In this document: positions 46,072-55,657 of the stretch, one piece after another
How the letters are laid out: the number at the start of each line of letters is the position of its first letter
How positions within the stretch are numbered: position 1 is the stretch's first letter
Source: Nonomuraea turcica
Lineage (GTDB): Bacteria > Actinomycetota > Actinomycetes > Streptosporangiales > Streptosporangiaceae
DNA length: 64,000 bases
Assembly: GCF_030718205.1 (NCBI RefSeq)
Contig: NZ_JAUZQF010000005.1
Location: 248,001 to 312,000 of the forward strand
Direction: 5' to 3'
Position numbers and translations under genes: made by a program
Notes under the pieces: model-generated
The model's database searches: none
The model's input: only the letters and a program-made list of their open reading frames with translations
Told to the model about the DNA's origin: nothing

Positions 46072-47531
46072 TGCGGGGTTCCTTCCGTGCCGAGCGTCGC
46101 GAGATGGGCCAGCCGCTGGTCCTCGGAGAGCCGGGCGGCCGAGCGGCGGCCGAAGACGTAGACCAGCCCCGCCACGACCATCGTGACGCCGCAGATGACC
46201 GTGAGGTTCAGCATCCACGTACCGGTCGCGATGTCGGAGCTGAACGGGAGCGTGAAGGTGTAGTAGATGCCTGCCGTGGTGGCGAGGATCCCGACCGCCG
46301 ACACCGCGATGGCCACGGTCCGGCCGCCGGGGATGCGCCAGAAGGTCTCGTTCGCGTAGCGGTCGGCGTACTTGAAGCGGGCGATGATGACCGGGACGAG
46401 GAAGAAGTAGCCGGAGGCCAGCCACAACACGGTCAGCGCGCCTTGCAGGCTGAGGAAGACCGTCGTGAGCGACTGCTGGGAGTACAGGATGACGACCGCG
46501 ACGGACGAGATCGCGCCCTGGATGAGCAGCGCCGTGACCGGGTTCCTGGTGCGCGCGTTGAGGTGGGTGAACAGCCGCGGCAGGTGCTTTTCCAGGCCGG
46601 AGACGAAGACCAGCCGCGAGTACGCCGACTGGTAGACGGTGAAGGCGGTCAGGCTGATCAGCGCGATGCCGACGGCCGCGACCGACTGCAGCCAGGGCGC
46701 GCCGAGCTGACCGAACACCCGCGCCACGCCCGTCACCGGGTCGATCCGGTCCGCCGGGGTGGACAGCAGCACGCCCGCGGTGGCCAGCAGGTAGCCGACG
46801 GCGAGGGCGACCGAGCCGGCCCACACCATGCGCTTGGCGCTGGAGCCCTGCGTGAACTCGGCGCCCATGTTGAACGGCGTCTCCACGCCTACCAGGTAGA
46901 GCAGCACGATGCCGAAGATCCACCCGTAGGTGCCGAAGTCCACCGTGACGAGGTCCGCGACCGGCACCGCCGGAGCGCCGTTGCCCAGCGTCACCGTCAG
47001 GCCCGCGGCGAACACCGCGGCCACGAGCAGGGCGTAGAAGACGAAGACGCCGTTGGCGACGTTCTGGCTCAGGCGCAGCTTCCGCAGCGCGAAGCCGACG
47101 CAGGCCCACAGCAGCACGAGCTGGAGCACGATGTTGGCGGTCAGGCTGAGGTTCCAGCCGAAGGCGAGCGACAGGTACGCCACCGCCGCCGCCGGGGTGA
47201 GCGTGCCCGACAGAATCACCGGGATCCACGACAGGAACCCGCCGAGGAACGCCCACCGCTCCGACATCGTGCGGTACGCCCACACGTACACGCCGCCCTG
47301 CGCCGGCCACAGCCCCGCCAGTTCCAGCACCGCGAACGCCGCCGGGACCAGGAACACCGCGAACCCGATGATCCACATCGACATGGACGCCCAGCCGCCG
47401 CCCGCGATGATCGAGGCGCCGGAGACGAAGAAGATGATGAACACGTAGACGGCGACCAGGTCGAAGGTGCGCAGGACCTTCGGCAGCACCTGGTCGGGGA
47501 TGATCTCGGTGAGCAGGCGGGGTTCACTCAT
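46068..47531 (-). CDS. APC-superfamily amino acid/amine permease
   Basis: 487 residues from ATG 47531, GAGGAG upstream. About twelve membrane helices; FIIFFVSGASIIAGGGWASM and ELAGLWPAQGGVYVWAYRTM are the APC helix 1-2 signature. GTLTPAAAVAYLSLAFGWNL and GVETPFNMGAEFTQGSSAKR are conserved. Its start overlaps the ABC ATPase 3' end by 8 nt and its stop overlaps the amine oxidase start. Likely imports the amine oxidised by that enzyme (inference). Confidence 0.92.
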   Translation of the reverse strand: MSEPRLLTEIIPDQVLPKVLRTFDLVAVYVFIIFFVSGASIIAGGGWASMSMWIIGFAVFLVPAAFAVLELAGLWPAQGGVYVWAYRTMSERWAFLGGFLSWIPVILSGTLTPAAAVAYLSLAFGWNLSLTANIVLQLVLLWACVGFALRKLRLSQNVANGVFVFYALLVAAVFAAGLTVTLGNGAPAVPVADLVTVDFGTYGWIFGIVLLYLVGVETPFNMGAEFTQGSSAKRMVWAGSVALAVGYLLATAGVLLSTPADRIDPVTGVARVFGQLGAPWLQSVAAVGIALISLTAFTVYQSAYSRLVFVSGLEKHLPRLFTHLNARTRNPVTALLIQGAISSVAVVILYSQQSLTTVFLSLQGALTVLWLASGYFFLVPVIIARFKYADRYANETFWRIPGGRTVAIAVSAVGILATTAGIYYTFTLPFSSDIATGTWMLNLTVICGVTMVVAGLVYVFGRRSAARLSEDQRLAHLATLGTEGTPQ

Positions 47532-48207
47532 GGTTCTCCTCGGTGATCCGTCCACCGGACATGCGCAGGACGCGGGTGGCGTGCCCGGCGACCATCGGGT
47601 CGTGGGTGGAGGCGACGACGGTCACGCCGAGCCGGGCGCACAGGTCCTTCAGCAGCGTGACGACCGACTGCCCCGTGTGCTGGTCGAGGTTGGCGGTGGG
47701 CTCGTCGGCCAGCACCACCGACGGCGAGCCGATGAGCGCCCGCGCGATCGCGGTGCGCTGCTGCTCGCCGCCGGACATGCGGCCGGGCCGGTGGTGCACG
47801 CGGTGCCCGAGCCCGACGAGGTCGAGCAGCTCGAGGGCACGGCGGTGGACCGAGGCGCGGTCGACCGGCTCGAACATCAGCGGCAGCTCGACGTTCTCCG
47901 CCGCCGACAGGAACGGGATCAGGTTGTAGGACTGGAAGATGAAGCCGATCGTCGAGTGCCGCAGCGCCGCGAACTGGCTCTCGGTCAGGCTGGTCGTCGG
48001 CTGCCCGGCGATGCGGATCTCGCCCTTGGTGGGCCGGTCCAGGCCGCCGAGCAGGTGCAGCAGCGTGGACTTGCCGCTCCCGCTCGGCCCCATCAGCGCG
48101 ACGAACTCGCCTTCCGAGGCCGTCAGGCTGACGTCCACGACGGCGCGGACCACCTCGTCGCCGACCTGGAACAGCTTCCAGGCGTTCTCCACCTGTACGG
48201 TCGCCAC
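47524..48207 (-). CDS. ABC transporter ATPase, MacB/LolD type
   Basis: 227 residues from GTG 48207. Walker A GPSGSGKSTLLHLLGGLD, Q-loop FIFQSYNL, signature MSGGEQQRTAIARALIG, Walker B VVLADEPTANLD, H-loop STHD. The LolD/MacB insert before Walker A (GEFVALMGPSGSG) and the neighbouring FtsX-like permeases define it as a type VII exporter or mechanotransducer, not an importer. Confidence 0.95.
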   Translation of the reverse strand: MATVQVENAWKLFQVGDEVVRAVVDVSLTASEGEFVALMGPSGSGKSTLLHLLGGLDRPTKGEIRIAGQPTTSLTESQFAALRHSTIGFIFQSYNLIPFLSAAENVELPLMFEPVDRASVHRRALELLDLVGLGHRVHHRPGRMSGGEQQRTAIARALIGSPSVVLADEPTANLDQHTGQSVVTLLKDLCARLGVTVVASTHDPMVAGHATRVLRMSGGRITEENHE

Positions 48208-48221
48208 AGGTTGTCGTCCTT

Positions 48222-48764
48222 TCAGTCGGTGAGCGAGGCGAGCGGCGGCCGGCGGGCCGCCCGCCAGGCGGGCACGGCGCTGGCCGCGGCGGCCGCCAGG
48301 GTGGAGGCGCAGACCGCGGCGAGCGCTCCGAGCAGCGCGACTCCCGGCAGGAACGGCACGTCGGCCGGCCCGGTCAGCGCCAGGCCCGCCGTCGCGGCGA
48401 GCCCGAGCAGCGCCCCCGCGGCCGCTCCCGAGGCCGCGATGGCGACCGGCTCGGCGAGCAGCCCCCACACGATCGCCCGGTACGGCACACCGAACGCGTT
48501 GAGCACGCCGATCTCCCTGGTGCGCTGCACCACCGACCGGGTGGCCGCGATGGCCACCTCAACGGCCCCGACCAGCAGGACGAGCACGGCGATGACGACC
48601 GAGGCCCGGCTCATGTCGCCGAACGCCTGCGCACGCAGCCCCGGGAGCAGCCCCATGACGAGCACGAGCAGGAACGCCCCGGTCGCGACGGTCGCGGCGG
48701 GCAGTGCCAGGAGCCGGCTCCTGCGGCGGACGGCCAGCAGCCCGTACGCCAGGCCCCGCTTCAC
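48222..48764 (-). CDS. FtsX-like ABC permease (half-size)
   Basis: 180 residues from GTG 48764, overlapping the preceding stop as GTGA. Four hydrophobic segments, RTREIGVLNAFGVPYRAIVW as the conserved FtsX motif between helices, and APW-like C-terminal PAWRAARRPPLASLTD typical of MacB-type permeases. It is half the usual length and lacks the periplasmic domain; works with the preceding permease. Confidence 0.85.
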   Translation of the reverse strand: MKRGLAYGLLAVRRRSRLLALPAATVATGAFLLVLVMGLLPGLRAQAFGDMSRASVVIAVLVLLVGAVEVAIAATRSVVQRTREIGVLNAFGVPYRAIVWGLLAEPVAIAASGAAAGALLGLAATAGLALTGPADVPFLPGVALLGALAAVCASTLAAAAASAVPAWRAARRPPLASLTD

Positions 48765-49702
48765 GCGTGCTCCACGAGCAGCGCGACCGGCCGCTGCTGG
48801 AGCAGCCGGTGGACGGGCACGAGCGCGGCCACGATGCCGAGCGCGGGCAGGTACATGGCCACCAGCCCGGCCGCCGTCAGCCAGGCCGCGAGCCCGAAGA
48901 ACGCCGGCAGCAGCACGGCCACGACCGCGCCCCCGGCCAGCACCCCGAACAGGTACGCGGCGGCGAACACGAGCAGCGACTCGACCATGAAGAAGTAGAG
49001 GACCTCGTCGGACAGGCCGACGCTGGACATGATCCCGAACTCGCGCCGCCGCTCCTGCACGGAAGCCATGAAGCCGGTGACGGCGATCACGAAGCCGAGG
49101 ACCAGGCCCGCCTGCCCGATCAGGCCGAGCACGGAGGACTCGACCTGCCCGCCGAGCAGCGCCGCGTATTTCTGGTCGAATCCGACGAACGACCCGCGCC
49201 CTCCCTGCTCTTCGGTGGCGTAGACGAGCCCGCCCTCGCCGGGGGCGGGGGCGATGGCGGGGTCGGAGACCACGCGCAGCCCGGTGGCGGCGGCGACCTC
49301 GTCCGGGGTCGCGTCGGTGGTGATGGTCGCCCACCCTTCAGGGGCGGCGTGGAAGGTCCAGCCGGGCGGCACGGTGATCGGGGGCAGGTGTCCGGCGGCG
49401 GCGAGCGCGCCGGAGTCGTACCCGACGCCGCCGGCCGGGACCACCCAGTAGGGGGCGCCGTCGACCGCTCGCGCGACCGCGGCGACGCCCGCGTCCTGGT
49501 GGCCGGCGGCGATCGTGCGGACCACGACGACCGCGGCGATCGCCAGGCCGATGCCGAGCACGGACAGCAGCGCGCGCTCGGGTCTTCGCCGCAGGTTGGC
49601 CAGCGCGAATCTCAGCAGGCGGGAGAAGGTGGAGTCGGTGGTGCGGGCGACGTCGTCGAGCGGATTCTGGGGGATGACCGAATGGTCTGCGAGGTGTGTC
49701 AT
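48761..49702 (-). CDS. FtsX/MacB-like ABC permease with extracytoplasmic domain
   Basis: 313 residues. N-terminal helix after ALANLRRRPERALLSVLGIG, then an extracytoplasmic domain (about residues 65-190), then three helices with SVQERRREFGIMSSVGLSDE, the FtsX motif, and a C-terminal VHRLLQQRPVALLVEHA. Start ATG 49702 (or 49711). First gene of the ABC-permease-amine oxidase operon. Confidence 0.88.
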   Translation of the reverse strand: MTHLADHSVIPQNPLDDVARTTDSTFSRLLRFALANLRRRPERALLSVLGIGLAIAAVVVVRTIAAGHQDAGVAAVARAVDGAPYWVVPAGGVGYDSGALAAAGHLPPITVPPGWTFHAAPEGWATITTDATPDEVAAATGLRVVSDPAIAPAPGEGGLVYATEEQGGRGSFVGFDQKYAALLGGQVESSVLGLIGQAGLVLGFVIAVTGFMASVQERRREFGIMSSVGLSDEVLYFFMVESLLVFAAAYLFGVLAGGAVVAVLLPAFFGLAAWLTAAGLVAMYLPALGIVAALVPVHRLLQQRPVALLVEHA

Positions 49703-49882
49703 GTCACCCATCCGGTTGGTACGTGTGCCCCAGGATGCGTTCGATGACGTTGCCCGCCGATGAGGGCGAGAATAAATCGATGTAACAGGGCGCCGCGTCC
49801 ATGAAGACCGGGGTGTTCGGTTCCCAGTCAATCCCCAGAAAAGGCCAGTACTCTCACCCTTCATGAAGTGGGAGTACCAGAC

Positions 49883-51064
49883 GTGAAGATCCGGTACATG
49901 CTGCTGCACGCCTACGGCATGGGCGGCACCATCCGCACGGTGGTCAACCAGGCCGGAGCGATGGCCGAGGCGGGCCACGACGTCGAGATCGTCAGCGTGG
50001 TGCGGCGGCGCACCAAGCCGCAGTTCGCCATCGACCCGCGGGTGCGGCTGTCGGCGCTGGTGGACCAGCGCGACGGGGTGGCCTCCGATTCGCTGGCCCG
50101 CAAGGTGTGGCGGCGGGCCCGCGGCAAGATCGTGCCGTACGGCGAGTTCGCCGCCGAGTACTTCACCGAACGTGTGGAGGCCACGGTCATGGACTACGTG
50201 TCCTCGCTGACCGACGGCATCCTGGTCACCACCCGCCCGGCGCTGAACCTGATCTCGGCCCGCCGCGCCTCCCGCAAGGTCATCCGGGTGGCGCAGGAGC
50301 ACATGAACCTGGCCGCCTACCACCCGGCCGTACGCGAGCAGATCGCCCGCCACTACCGCCGCTTCGACGCGATCACGGTGCTGACCGAGACCAGCCGGGC
50401 CGAGTACCGGGCGCTGCTGAGCCCCGGAGCGCCGATCGTGCGCATCCCGAACGCCGTGCACATGGAGCACCGCAAGCACTCCGACCAGAGCAACCCGGCC
50501 GTGATCGCGGTCGGCCGCCTGGTGCCGCAGAAGGGCTTCGACATGCTCATCCCGGCGTTCGCCGCGGTCGCGGACGCCTACCCGGAGTGGACGGTGCGGA
50601 TCTTCGGCACGGGACCGTCGCAGCAGCGCCTGCAGGAGCGGATCGACGAGCACGGCATGGGCGGGCGGATCCGGCTCATGGGCCGCACCGACCGCATCCA
50701 CGAGGAGCTGGCCAAAGCGTCCATCTACGCCCTCAGCTCGCGGATCGAAGGGCTGCCGATGGCGATGATCGAGGCGATGGGCCACGCCCTGCCGATCGTC
50801 GCCTTCGACTGCCCCACGGGACCCGCGGACGTGCTGACGCCCGGCCGGGACGGGCTGCTGGTGCCGCCGCGCGACGTCGAGAAGCTGGGCGAGGCCCTCG
50901 CTCGGCTGATGAGTGACCGCGAGTTGCGCACGCGCCTGGGCGCCGCCGCGGCGGAGACGGCGCACGCCTACACGCCGCAGGTCGTGATGCCGCTCTGGGA
51001 GGAGCTATTCGCCGCCCTGGCGGGCGGCCGGCCGCTCCCCGCGAGCCTCACGCGAAGTCCGTGA
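49883..51064 (+). CDS. Glycosyltransferase family 4
   Basis: 393 residues from GTG 49883, GGGAG 8 nt upstream. GT-B fold: N-terminal YMLLHAYGMGGTIRTVVNQA, C-terminal VIAVGRLVPQKGFDMLIPAF with E-x7-E nucleotide-sugar motif in SSRIEGLPMAMIEAMGHALP. It transfers a sugar from a nucleotide donor, retaining the anomeric configuration. Typical of actinomycete cell-envelope or teichoic-acid-like glycan enzymes; acceptor unknown. Confidence 0.92.
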   Translation: MKIRYMLLHAYGMGGTIRTVVNQAGAMAEAGHDVEIVSVVRRRTKPQFAIDPRVRLSALVDQRDGVASDSLARKVWRRARGKIVPYGEFAAEYFTERVEATVMDYVSSLTDGILVTTRPALNLISARRASRKVIRVAQEHMNLAAYHPAVREQIARHYRRFDAITVLTETSRAEYRALLSPGAPIVRIPNAVHMEHRKHSDQSNPAVIAVGRLVPQKGFDMLIPAFAAVADAYPEWTVRIFGTGPSQQRLQERIDEHGMGGRIRLMGRTDRIHEELAKASIYALSSRIEGLPMAMIEAMGHALPIVAFDCPTGPADVLTPGRDGLLVPPRDVEKLGEALARLMSDRELRTRLGAAAAETAHAYTPQVVMPLWEELFAALAGGRPLPASLTRSP

Positions 51065-51698
51065 TCATCGGCACCAGGGCCTGCGGCCCGCGGAACGGGA
51101 TCATGTGCGGCACGGACACAGCGACGCGGGGCAGCTTGTCCTCGGGGCGGTCGCGCATCGCCTCCTGGAACGTGGCGACGACCCGCAGGAGCCCCGCGTC
51201 CCGGTAGTCGGCGACGTTGAGCGGCGCCATGTGTGGGCTCTCCCGCACGGAGTTGCGCAGCCACCTGCCGATCACGCGCGGCCAGGAGCGCGCCCGGGGA
51301 TCCACGGTCGGCCCGACGAGGACGAGCGAGCGCACGCGCTCCGGGTGGCGCACCGCCGCGTCCACGGCGAGCTGGCAGCCGAACGAACAGCCCACCAGGC
51401 AGGCGGGCGGCAGCTCCTCGGCCTCGAGCCAGGAGACCAGGGCGTCGGTGAGCCCGAGCAGGTCGAGCGGGTGAGGCGGTTTCGCGCTCTCCCCGAAGCC
51501 CGGCAGGTCCACGGTCCAGGCCGGCAGGTGCTCCCCCAGCGCCGCCACCAGCGGCCGCAGCTCCCTGCTGGACACGCCGGCCCCGTGCACGCAGACGACC
51601 GGCGTGCTGTGCCGCCCTCCCGGAGGGACGCGCCGCCAGCCGGTCATGGGCCAGCTGCCGGCCTTGACGGTCCGCCGTTCCAGATCCGTGCGATCCAT
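51048..51698 (-). CDS. Alpha/beta hydrolase, C-terminally truncated
   Basis: 216 residues. N-terminal half is normal: VVCVHGAGVSSRELRPLVAA, LPGFGESAKP, nucleophile Ser in LVGCSFGCQLAVDAAVRHPE, SLVLVGPTVDPRARSW. The usual tail with Asp (RG..D.LVP) and His (..GAH) is missing: the chain ends PFRGPQALVPMITDFA at 51048, inside the 3' end of the convergent glycosyltransferase gene. Probably a decayed or non-catalytic hydrolase. Confidence 0.75.
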   Translation of the reverse strand: MDRTDLERRTVKAGSWPMTGWRRVPPGGRHSTPVVCVHGAGVSSRELRPLVAALGEHLPAWTVDLPGFGESAKPPHPLDLLGLTDALVSWLEAEELPPACLVGCSFGCQLAVDAAVRHPERVRSLVLVGPTVDPRARSWPRVIGRWLRNSVRESPHMAPLNVADYRDAGLLRVVATFQEAMRDRPEDKLPRVAVSVPHMIPFRGPQALVPMITDFA

Positions 51699-51831
51699 GC
51701 GTTCACAGGTGCCCGCCGGAGGGCCGCGAAACCACGTTCTGGAAGTCGTCAAATCCCGAGCGCGGGCAGTATGGCGCGGGCCGTACAGGAAAGGGGCCCG
51801 AGAGGAGACCTGCGGGAGCAAGGAGGCCGTG

Positions 51832-53223
51832 ATGGTTTCGTCGCAGAGCGTGTTCCGCCGGAAGCCGGTCGAGCAGATCGCGGAGGAGCACGAGGGTGAG
51901 CTGTCCCGGGCGCTCGGGTTGTGGCAGCTCACCGCGATCGGCATCGGCGGCATCATCGGCGCGGGCATCTTCGCCCTGGCCGGGGCGGTGGCCAACCAGA
52001 CGGCGGGGCCGGCCGTGCTCGTGTCGTTCCTCCTGGCCGGGGTGGCCAGCGCGGCGGCGGCCTTCTCCTACGCCGAGTTCGCCGGCATGATCCCGAAGGC
52101 CGGGTCCGCCTACACCTACGGCTACGCGGTGCTCGGCGAGGTCGTGGGCTGGTTCATCGGATGGGATCTGTTGCTGGAGTACACGGCCATCGTCGCCGTC
52201 GTCGGCATCGGCATATCCGGATATTTTGGCTTTCTGGTGCAGCAGTTGGGTATCACCCTGCCGCCGTGGATGCTCGGCGCGCCTGGAACCGGAGACGGGC
52301 GCGTGGTGGACCTGTTCGCGGTGCTGCTCTGCCTGCTGATCGCCTTCCTGCTGAACCTGGGCATCAAGGCGGCCGCCAGGTTCGAGACGTTCGTGGTCGC
52401 GATCAAGGTGGCCGTGGTGCTGCTGGTGATCGGGGTCGGGTTCTTCTTCATCGACCCGGCCAACTACACGCCGTTCTTCCCCTTCGGCGTCAGCGGGGCC
52501 ATCACCGGCGCGGCCACCGTGTTCTTCGCCGTCTTCGGCTACGACGCGATGAGCACCGCCGCCGAGGAGTCCAAGGACGCCCGGCGGCACATGCCCAAGG
52601 CCATCGTCTACTCCCTGGCCATTTCCATGGTCCTGTACGTGCTCGCGACGCTCGTCCTCACCGGCATGCAGAACTACCGGGACATAGACCCGGAGAGCGG
52701 ATTCTCCTCGGCGTTCGCCGCCGCCGGCCTGTCCGGCCTGGCCACGCTGATCGCGGCGGGCGCCGTCATCGGCATCCTGACCGTCATGTTCACGTTCATG
52801 CTGGGCGTCACCCGGGTGTGGTTCTCCATGAGCAGGGACGGGCTGCTGCCCCTGTGGTTCGCCCGGCTGCATCCGGTACGGAGGGTGCCCACGCGCGTCA
52901 CCTGGATCGTGGGCGTCGCCTCGGCGCTGATCGCCGGGTTCCTGCCCATCAGGGAGGCGGCCGAGCTGACCAACATCGGCATCCTGCTGGCCTTCGTGGT
53001 GGTGTGCGCGGCCGTGATCGTGCTCCGCTACCGCCGACCCGACCTGCACCGGGAGTTCCGCACACCCGGCATGCCCGTGGTGCCGGGCATCGGCGTGCTC
53101 TTCTCCCTCTGGCTGATCACCTTCCTGGACCCGGTGACCTGGCTGCGCTTCGCCGTGTGGTTCGCGCTGGGGCTGATCATCTACTTCGCGTACAGCCGCC
53201 GTCATTCCGCGCTCAATACCTGA
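51832..53223 (+). CDS. APC-family cationic amino acid permease
   Basis: 463 residues from ATG 51832, AGGAGG 5 nt upstream. About twelve helices; LWQLTAIGIGGIIGAGIFAL is the helix 1 APC motif, and FGYDAMSTAAEESKDARRHM the helix 6-7 CAT family motif. YdgI/CAT-like members import basic amino acids or small amines. Alone between the truncated hydrolase and the NB-ARC regulators. Confidence 0.92.
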   Translation: MVSSQSVFRRKPVEQIAEEHEGELSRALGLWQLTAIGIGGIIGAGIFALAGAVANQTAGPAVLVSFLLAGVASAAAAFSYAEFAGMIPKAGSAYTYGYAVLGEVVGWFIGWDLLLEYTAIVAVVGIGISGYFGFLVQQLGITLPPWMLGAPGTGDGRVVDLFAVLLCLLIAFLLNLGIKAAARFETFVVAIKVAVVLLVIGVGFFFIDPANYTPFFPFGVSGAITGAATVFFAVFGYDAMSTAAEESKDARRHMPKAIVYSLAISMVLYVLATLVLTGMQNYRDIDPESGFSSAFAAAGLSGLATLIAAGAVIGILTVMFTFMLGVTRVWFSMSRDGLLPLWFARLHPVRRVPTRVTWIVGVASALIAGFLPIREAAELTNIGILLAFVVVCAAVIVLRYRRPDLHREFRTPGMPVVPGIGVLFSLWLITFLDPVTWLRFAVWFALGLIIYFAYSRRHSALNT

Positions 53224-53338
53224 CCACGACCAGGGTTTTACCGAGGGGAGAGATCCGTAAAACGGCCCGGACATAATCTGGGTTGTGGGGCTCGGCACAC
53301 GGCATGGTGACCCGGGCGCCTGAGTCGTTGGAGCAATC

Positions 53339-55657
53339 ATGACCATGGCCGCGCCGCACGTCTCGGGCGGTCTGCCGGCGGAGCTCAACACCTTCGTGGG
53401 CCGCCGGCACGAAATAGCCGAGGTCAAACGGCTGCTGTCCGAGGCCAGGCTGGTGACGCTGGTCGGCGTGGGAGGCGTCGGCAAGTCCCGGCTGGCCCTG
53501 CGCGTCGGGTCCGACCTGCGGCGCGCCTTCCACGCGGGCGTGTGGCTGATCGAGCTCGCCGCGCTGGAGAGCCCCCTGCTTCTCGTCCCGACTGTCATGG
53601 AGAAGCTGGAGATCCAGGACCGTTCCGTACGCCCCCCGATCGAGGTGCTCGTCGACCACCTGCGGGACAAGGAGATGCTCGTGCTCCTGGACAATTGCGA
53701 GCACCTCCTGGACGAGTGCGCGGCCATGGTCGACACGCTGATGCGCGCGGCCCCCGGCCTGCGGATCCTGGCCACCAGCCGGCAGGCGCTGGGCGTCGCC
53801 GGCGAGCGGACGATGCCGTTGCCGACGATGTCGGTGCCGGACGCCGACGGGGCGGGGCCGTCGGCCGAGGCGATGGGGCGGTCCGACGCGGTGCGGCTGT
53901 TCGCCGAGCGGGCCAAGGCCGTGCTGCCCGGCTTCGAGGTCACCGACGCCAACAGGGAGAGCGTGGCGTGGATCTGCCGGCGGCTGGACGGCATGCCGCT
54001 GGCGATCGAGCTGGCCGCCGTCCGGCTGCGGGCCATCTCCGTACAGCAGCTGCTGGCCCGGCTGGACGACCGCTTCCGCCTGCTCACGACAGGGGCGCGG
54101 ACCGCGCTGCCGCGCCAGCAGACGCTGCGGGCGCTGATCGACTGGAGCCACGCTCTGTGCACCGAGCAGGAGCAGCTGCTCTGGAGCCGGCTCTCGGTGT
54201 TCTCCGGCGGCCTGGACCTGGAGGCGGCCGAGCAGGTCTGCGGCGGGAACGGCATCGCCGTCGAGGAGATCATCGACCTGGTGAACGGCCTGGTGGACAA
54301 GTCCGTGCTGGCGCGCGAGGAGCAGCAGAACGGCGTCAGGTACCGGCTGCTGGAGACGATCCGCCAGTACGGCCGCGAGCGGCTGCGGGAGTCGGGCGAA
54401 GAGGCGGAGCTGAAGGCCCGCCACCGCGACTGGTACCGGGACCTCGCCCTCCGCGCGCAGGAGGGATGGTACGGCCCCGACCAGGTGGCCTGGTTCGCCC
54501 GCCTGCGTGCCGAGCACGGCAACCTCCGCACGGCCATGGACTACTGCCTCACCACGCCCGGCGAGGCGGAGGCCGGCCTGGTCATCGCCGCGGCGCTGCG
54601 GTTCTACTGGATCGCGGCCGGCGCGCTGCGCGAGGGACGCAGCTGGCTCGACCGGCTGCTCGCGGCCGAGCCGGCGCCCACCGCCGCACGTGCCAGGGCC
54701 CTGCTGGTCAACGCCAGGCTCGCGGTCCTGCAGAGCGACTTCGGCGTGGCCACGGCGATGCTGGATGAGAGCAAGGATCTGGGCGACCGGCATGGGGACG
54801 CGCTGGTCCTCGCCGGCGCGGCCTACGTCTGCGGCCTCGCGGCCCTGATCCAGCGCGACCCGTCCCCGGCCGTGACCCTCCTCGGCGAGGCCATCGAGGC
54901 CCACCGCGCCTCGGACGACCAGATGGGCGTGGTCAACGCGATGATGTACCTGGCCACCGCGCACTCCCTGCTGGGCCACCCCGAGCAGGCCGCGGACCTC
55001 TACAAGGAGTGCCTGACGATCTGCGAGGTCCAGAACGAGCACTGGTTCCGGTCGTACACGCTGTGGGTGTTCGGGATCGAGACGTGGAAGCAGGGCGACA
55101 CGGCGCGGGCGGTCGAGATGGAGCGCGAGGCCATCCGGCTCAAGCAGCCCTTCGACGACCGCCTGGGCATCGCGCTGTGCATGGAGGCGCTGGCCTGGAT
55201 GGCCGCCGAGGACGAGGCCGAGCGGGCCGCGGTGCTGCTCGGGGCCTCTCAGGAGAGCTGGCGCTCGTTCGGCGGGCCGCTGTTCGGCTACCTCTCCGGC
55301 TTCCACGAGAGCGCCGAGACGGTGGCGCGCGAACGCCTGGGCGCGCGCGACTTCGACGCGGCCTTCCGCAAGGGCACCGAGATGAGCTGCGCCGAGGCGC
55401 TCGCCTACGCCATAGGCCGCGCCGCCCCGCGGGACGAGCAGGCGCGCGAGGCCTCGCCGCTGACCCGGCGGGAGCGGGAGATCGCCGCGCTCGTCGCCCA
55501 GGGCAAGAGCAACAAGGAGATCGCGGCCCACCTGGTGATCGCGCAGCGCACCGCCGAGGCGCACGTGGAGCACATCCTGTGCAAGCTCGGGTTCACCTCG
55601 CGGACCCAGATCGCCGCCTGGGTCTACGAGCAGGACCGTTCCGGGAGCTCGTCATGA
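53339..55657 (+). CDS. NB-ARC/TPR ATPase regulator with LuxR domain
   Basis: 772 residues. AAA/NB-ARC module: Walker A VGGVGKSRLALRV near residue 45, sensor/Walker B VLLDNCEHLLDE, RSDAVRLFAERAKAVLPGF. A TPR-like middle follows, and a LuxR HTH at the C terminus: LTRREREIAALVAQGKSNKE, IAAHLVIAQRTAEAHVEHIL. AfsR/LAL-type regulators of this form control secondary metabolism or stress genes in actinomycetes. It overlaps the second, paralogous regulator by ATGA. Confidence 0.9.
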   Translation: MTMAAPHVSGGLPAELNTFVGRRHEIAEVKRLLSEARLVTLVGVGGVGKSRLALRVGSDLRRAFHAGVWLIELAALESPLLLVPTVMEKLEIQDRSVRPPIEVLVDHLRDKEMLVLLDNCEHLLDECAAMVDTLMRAAPGLRILATSRQALGVAGERTMPLPTMSVPDADGAGPSAEAMGRSDAVRLFAERAKAVLPGFEVTDANRESVAWICRRLDGMPLAIELAAVRLRAISVQQLLARLDDRFRLLTTGARTALPRQQTLRALIDWSHALCTEQEQLLWSRLSVFSGGLDLEAAEQVCGGNGIAVEEIIDLVNGLVDKSVLAREEQQNGVRYRLLETIRQYGRERLRESGEEAELKARHRDWYRDLALRAQEGWYGPDQVAWFARLRAEHGNLRTAMDYCLTTPGEAEAGLVIAAALRFYWIAAGALREGRSWLDRLLAAEPAPTAARARALLVNARLAVLQSDFGVATAMLDESKDLGDRHGDALVLAGAAYVCGLAALIQRDPSPAVTLLGEAIEAHRASDDQMGVVNAMMYLATAHSLLGHPEQAADLYKECLTICEVQNEHWFRSYTLWVFGIETWKQGDTARAVEMEREAIRLKQPFDDRLGIALCMEALAWMAAEDEAERAAVLLGASQESWRSFGGPLFGYLSGFHESAETVARERLGARDFDAAFRKGTEMSCAEALAYAIGRAAPRDEQAREASPLTRREREIAALVAQGKSNKEIAAHLVIAQRTAEAHVEHILCKLGFTSRTQIAAWVYEQDRSGSSS

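Noticed and set aside
44167..47376. One minus-strand frame of over 1000 codons spanning the amine oxidase and the permease
   Set aside because: The upstream third is an out-of-frame reading of the permease gene. The real oxidase starts at GTG 46071, with a ribosome-binding site and a GTGA overlap with the permease stop.
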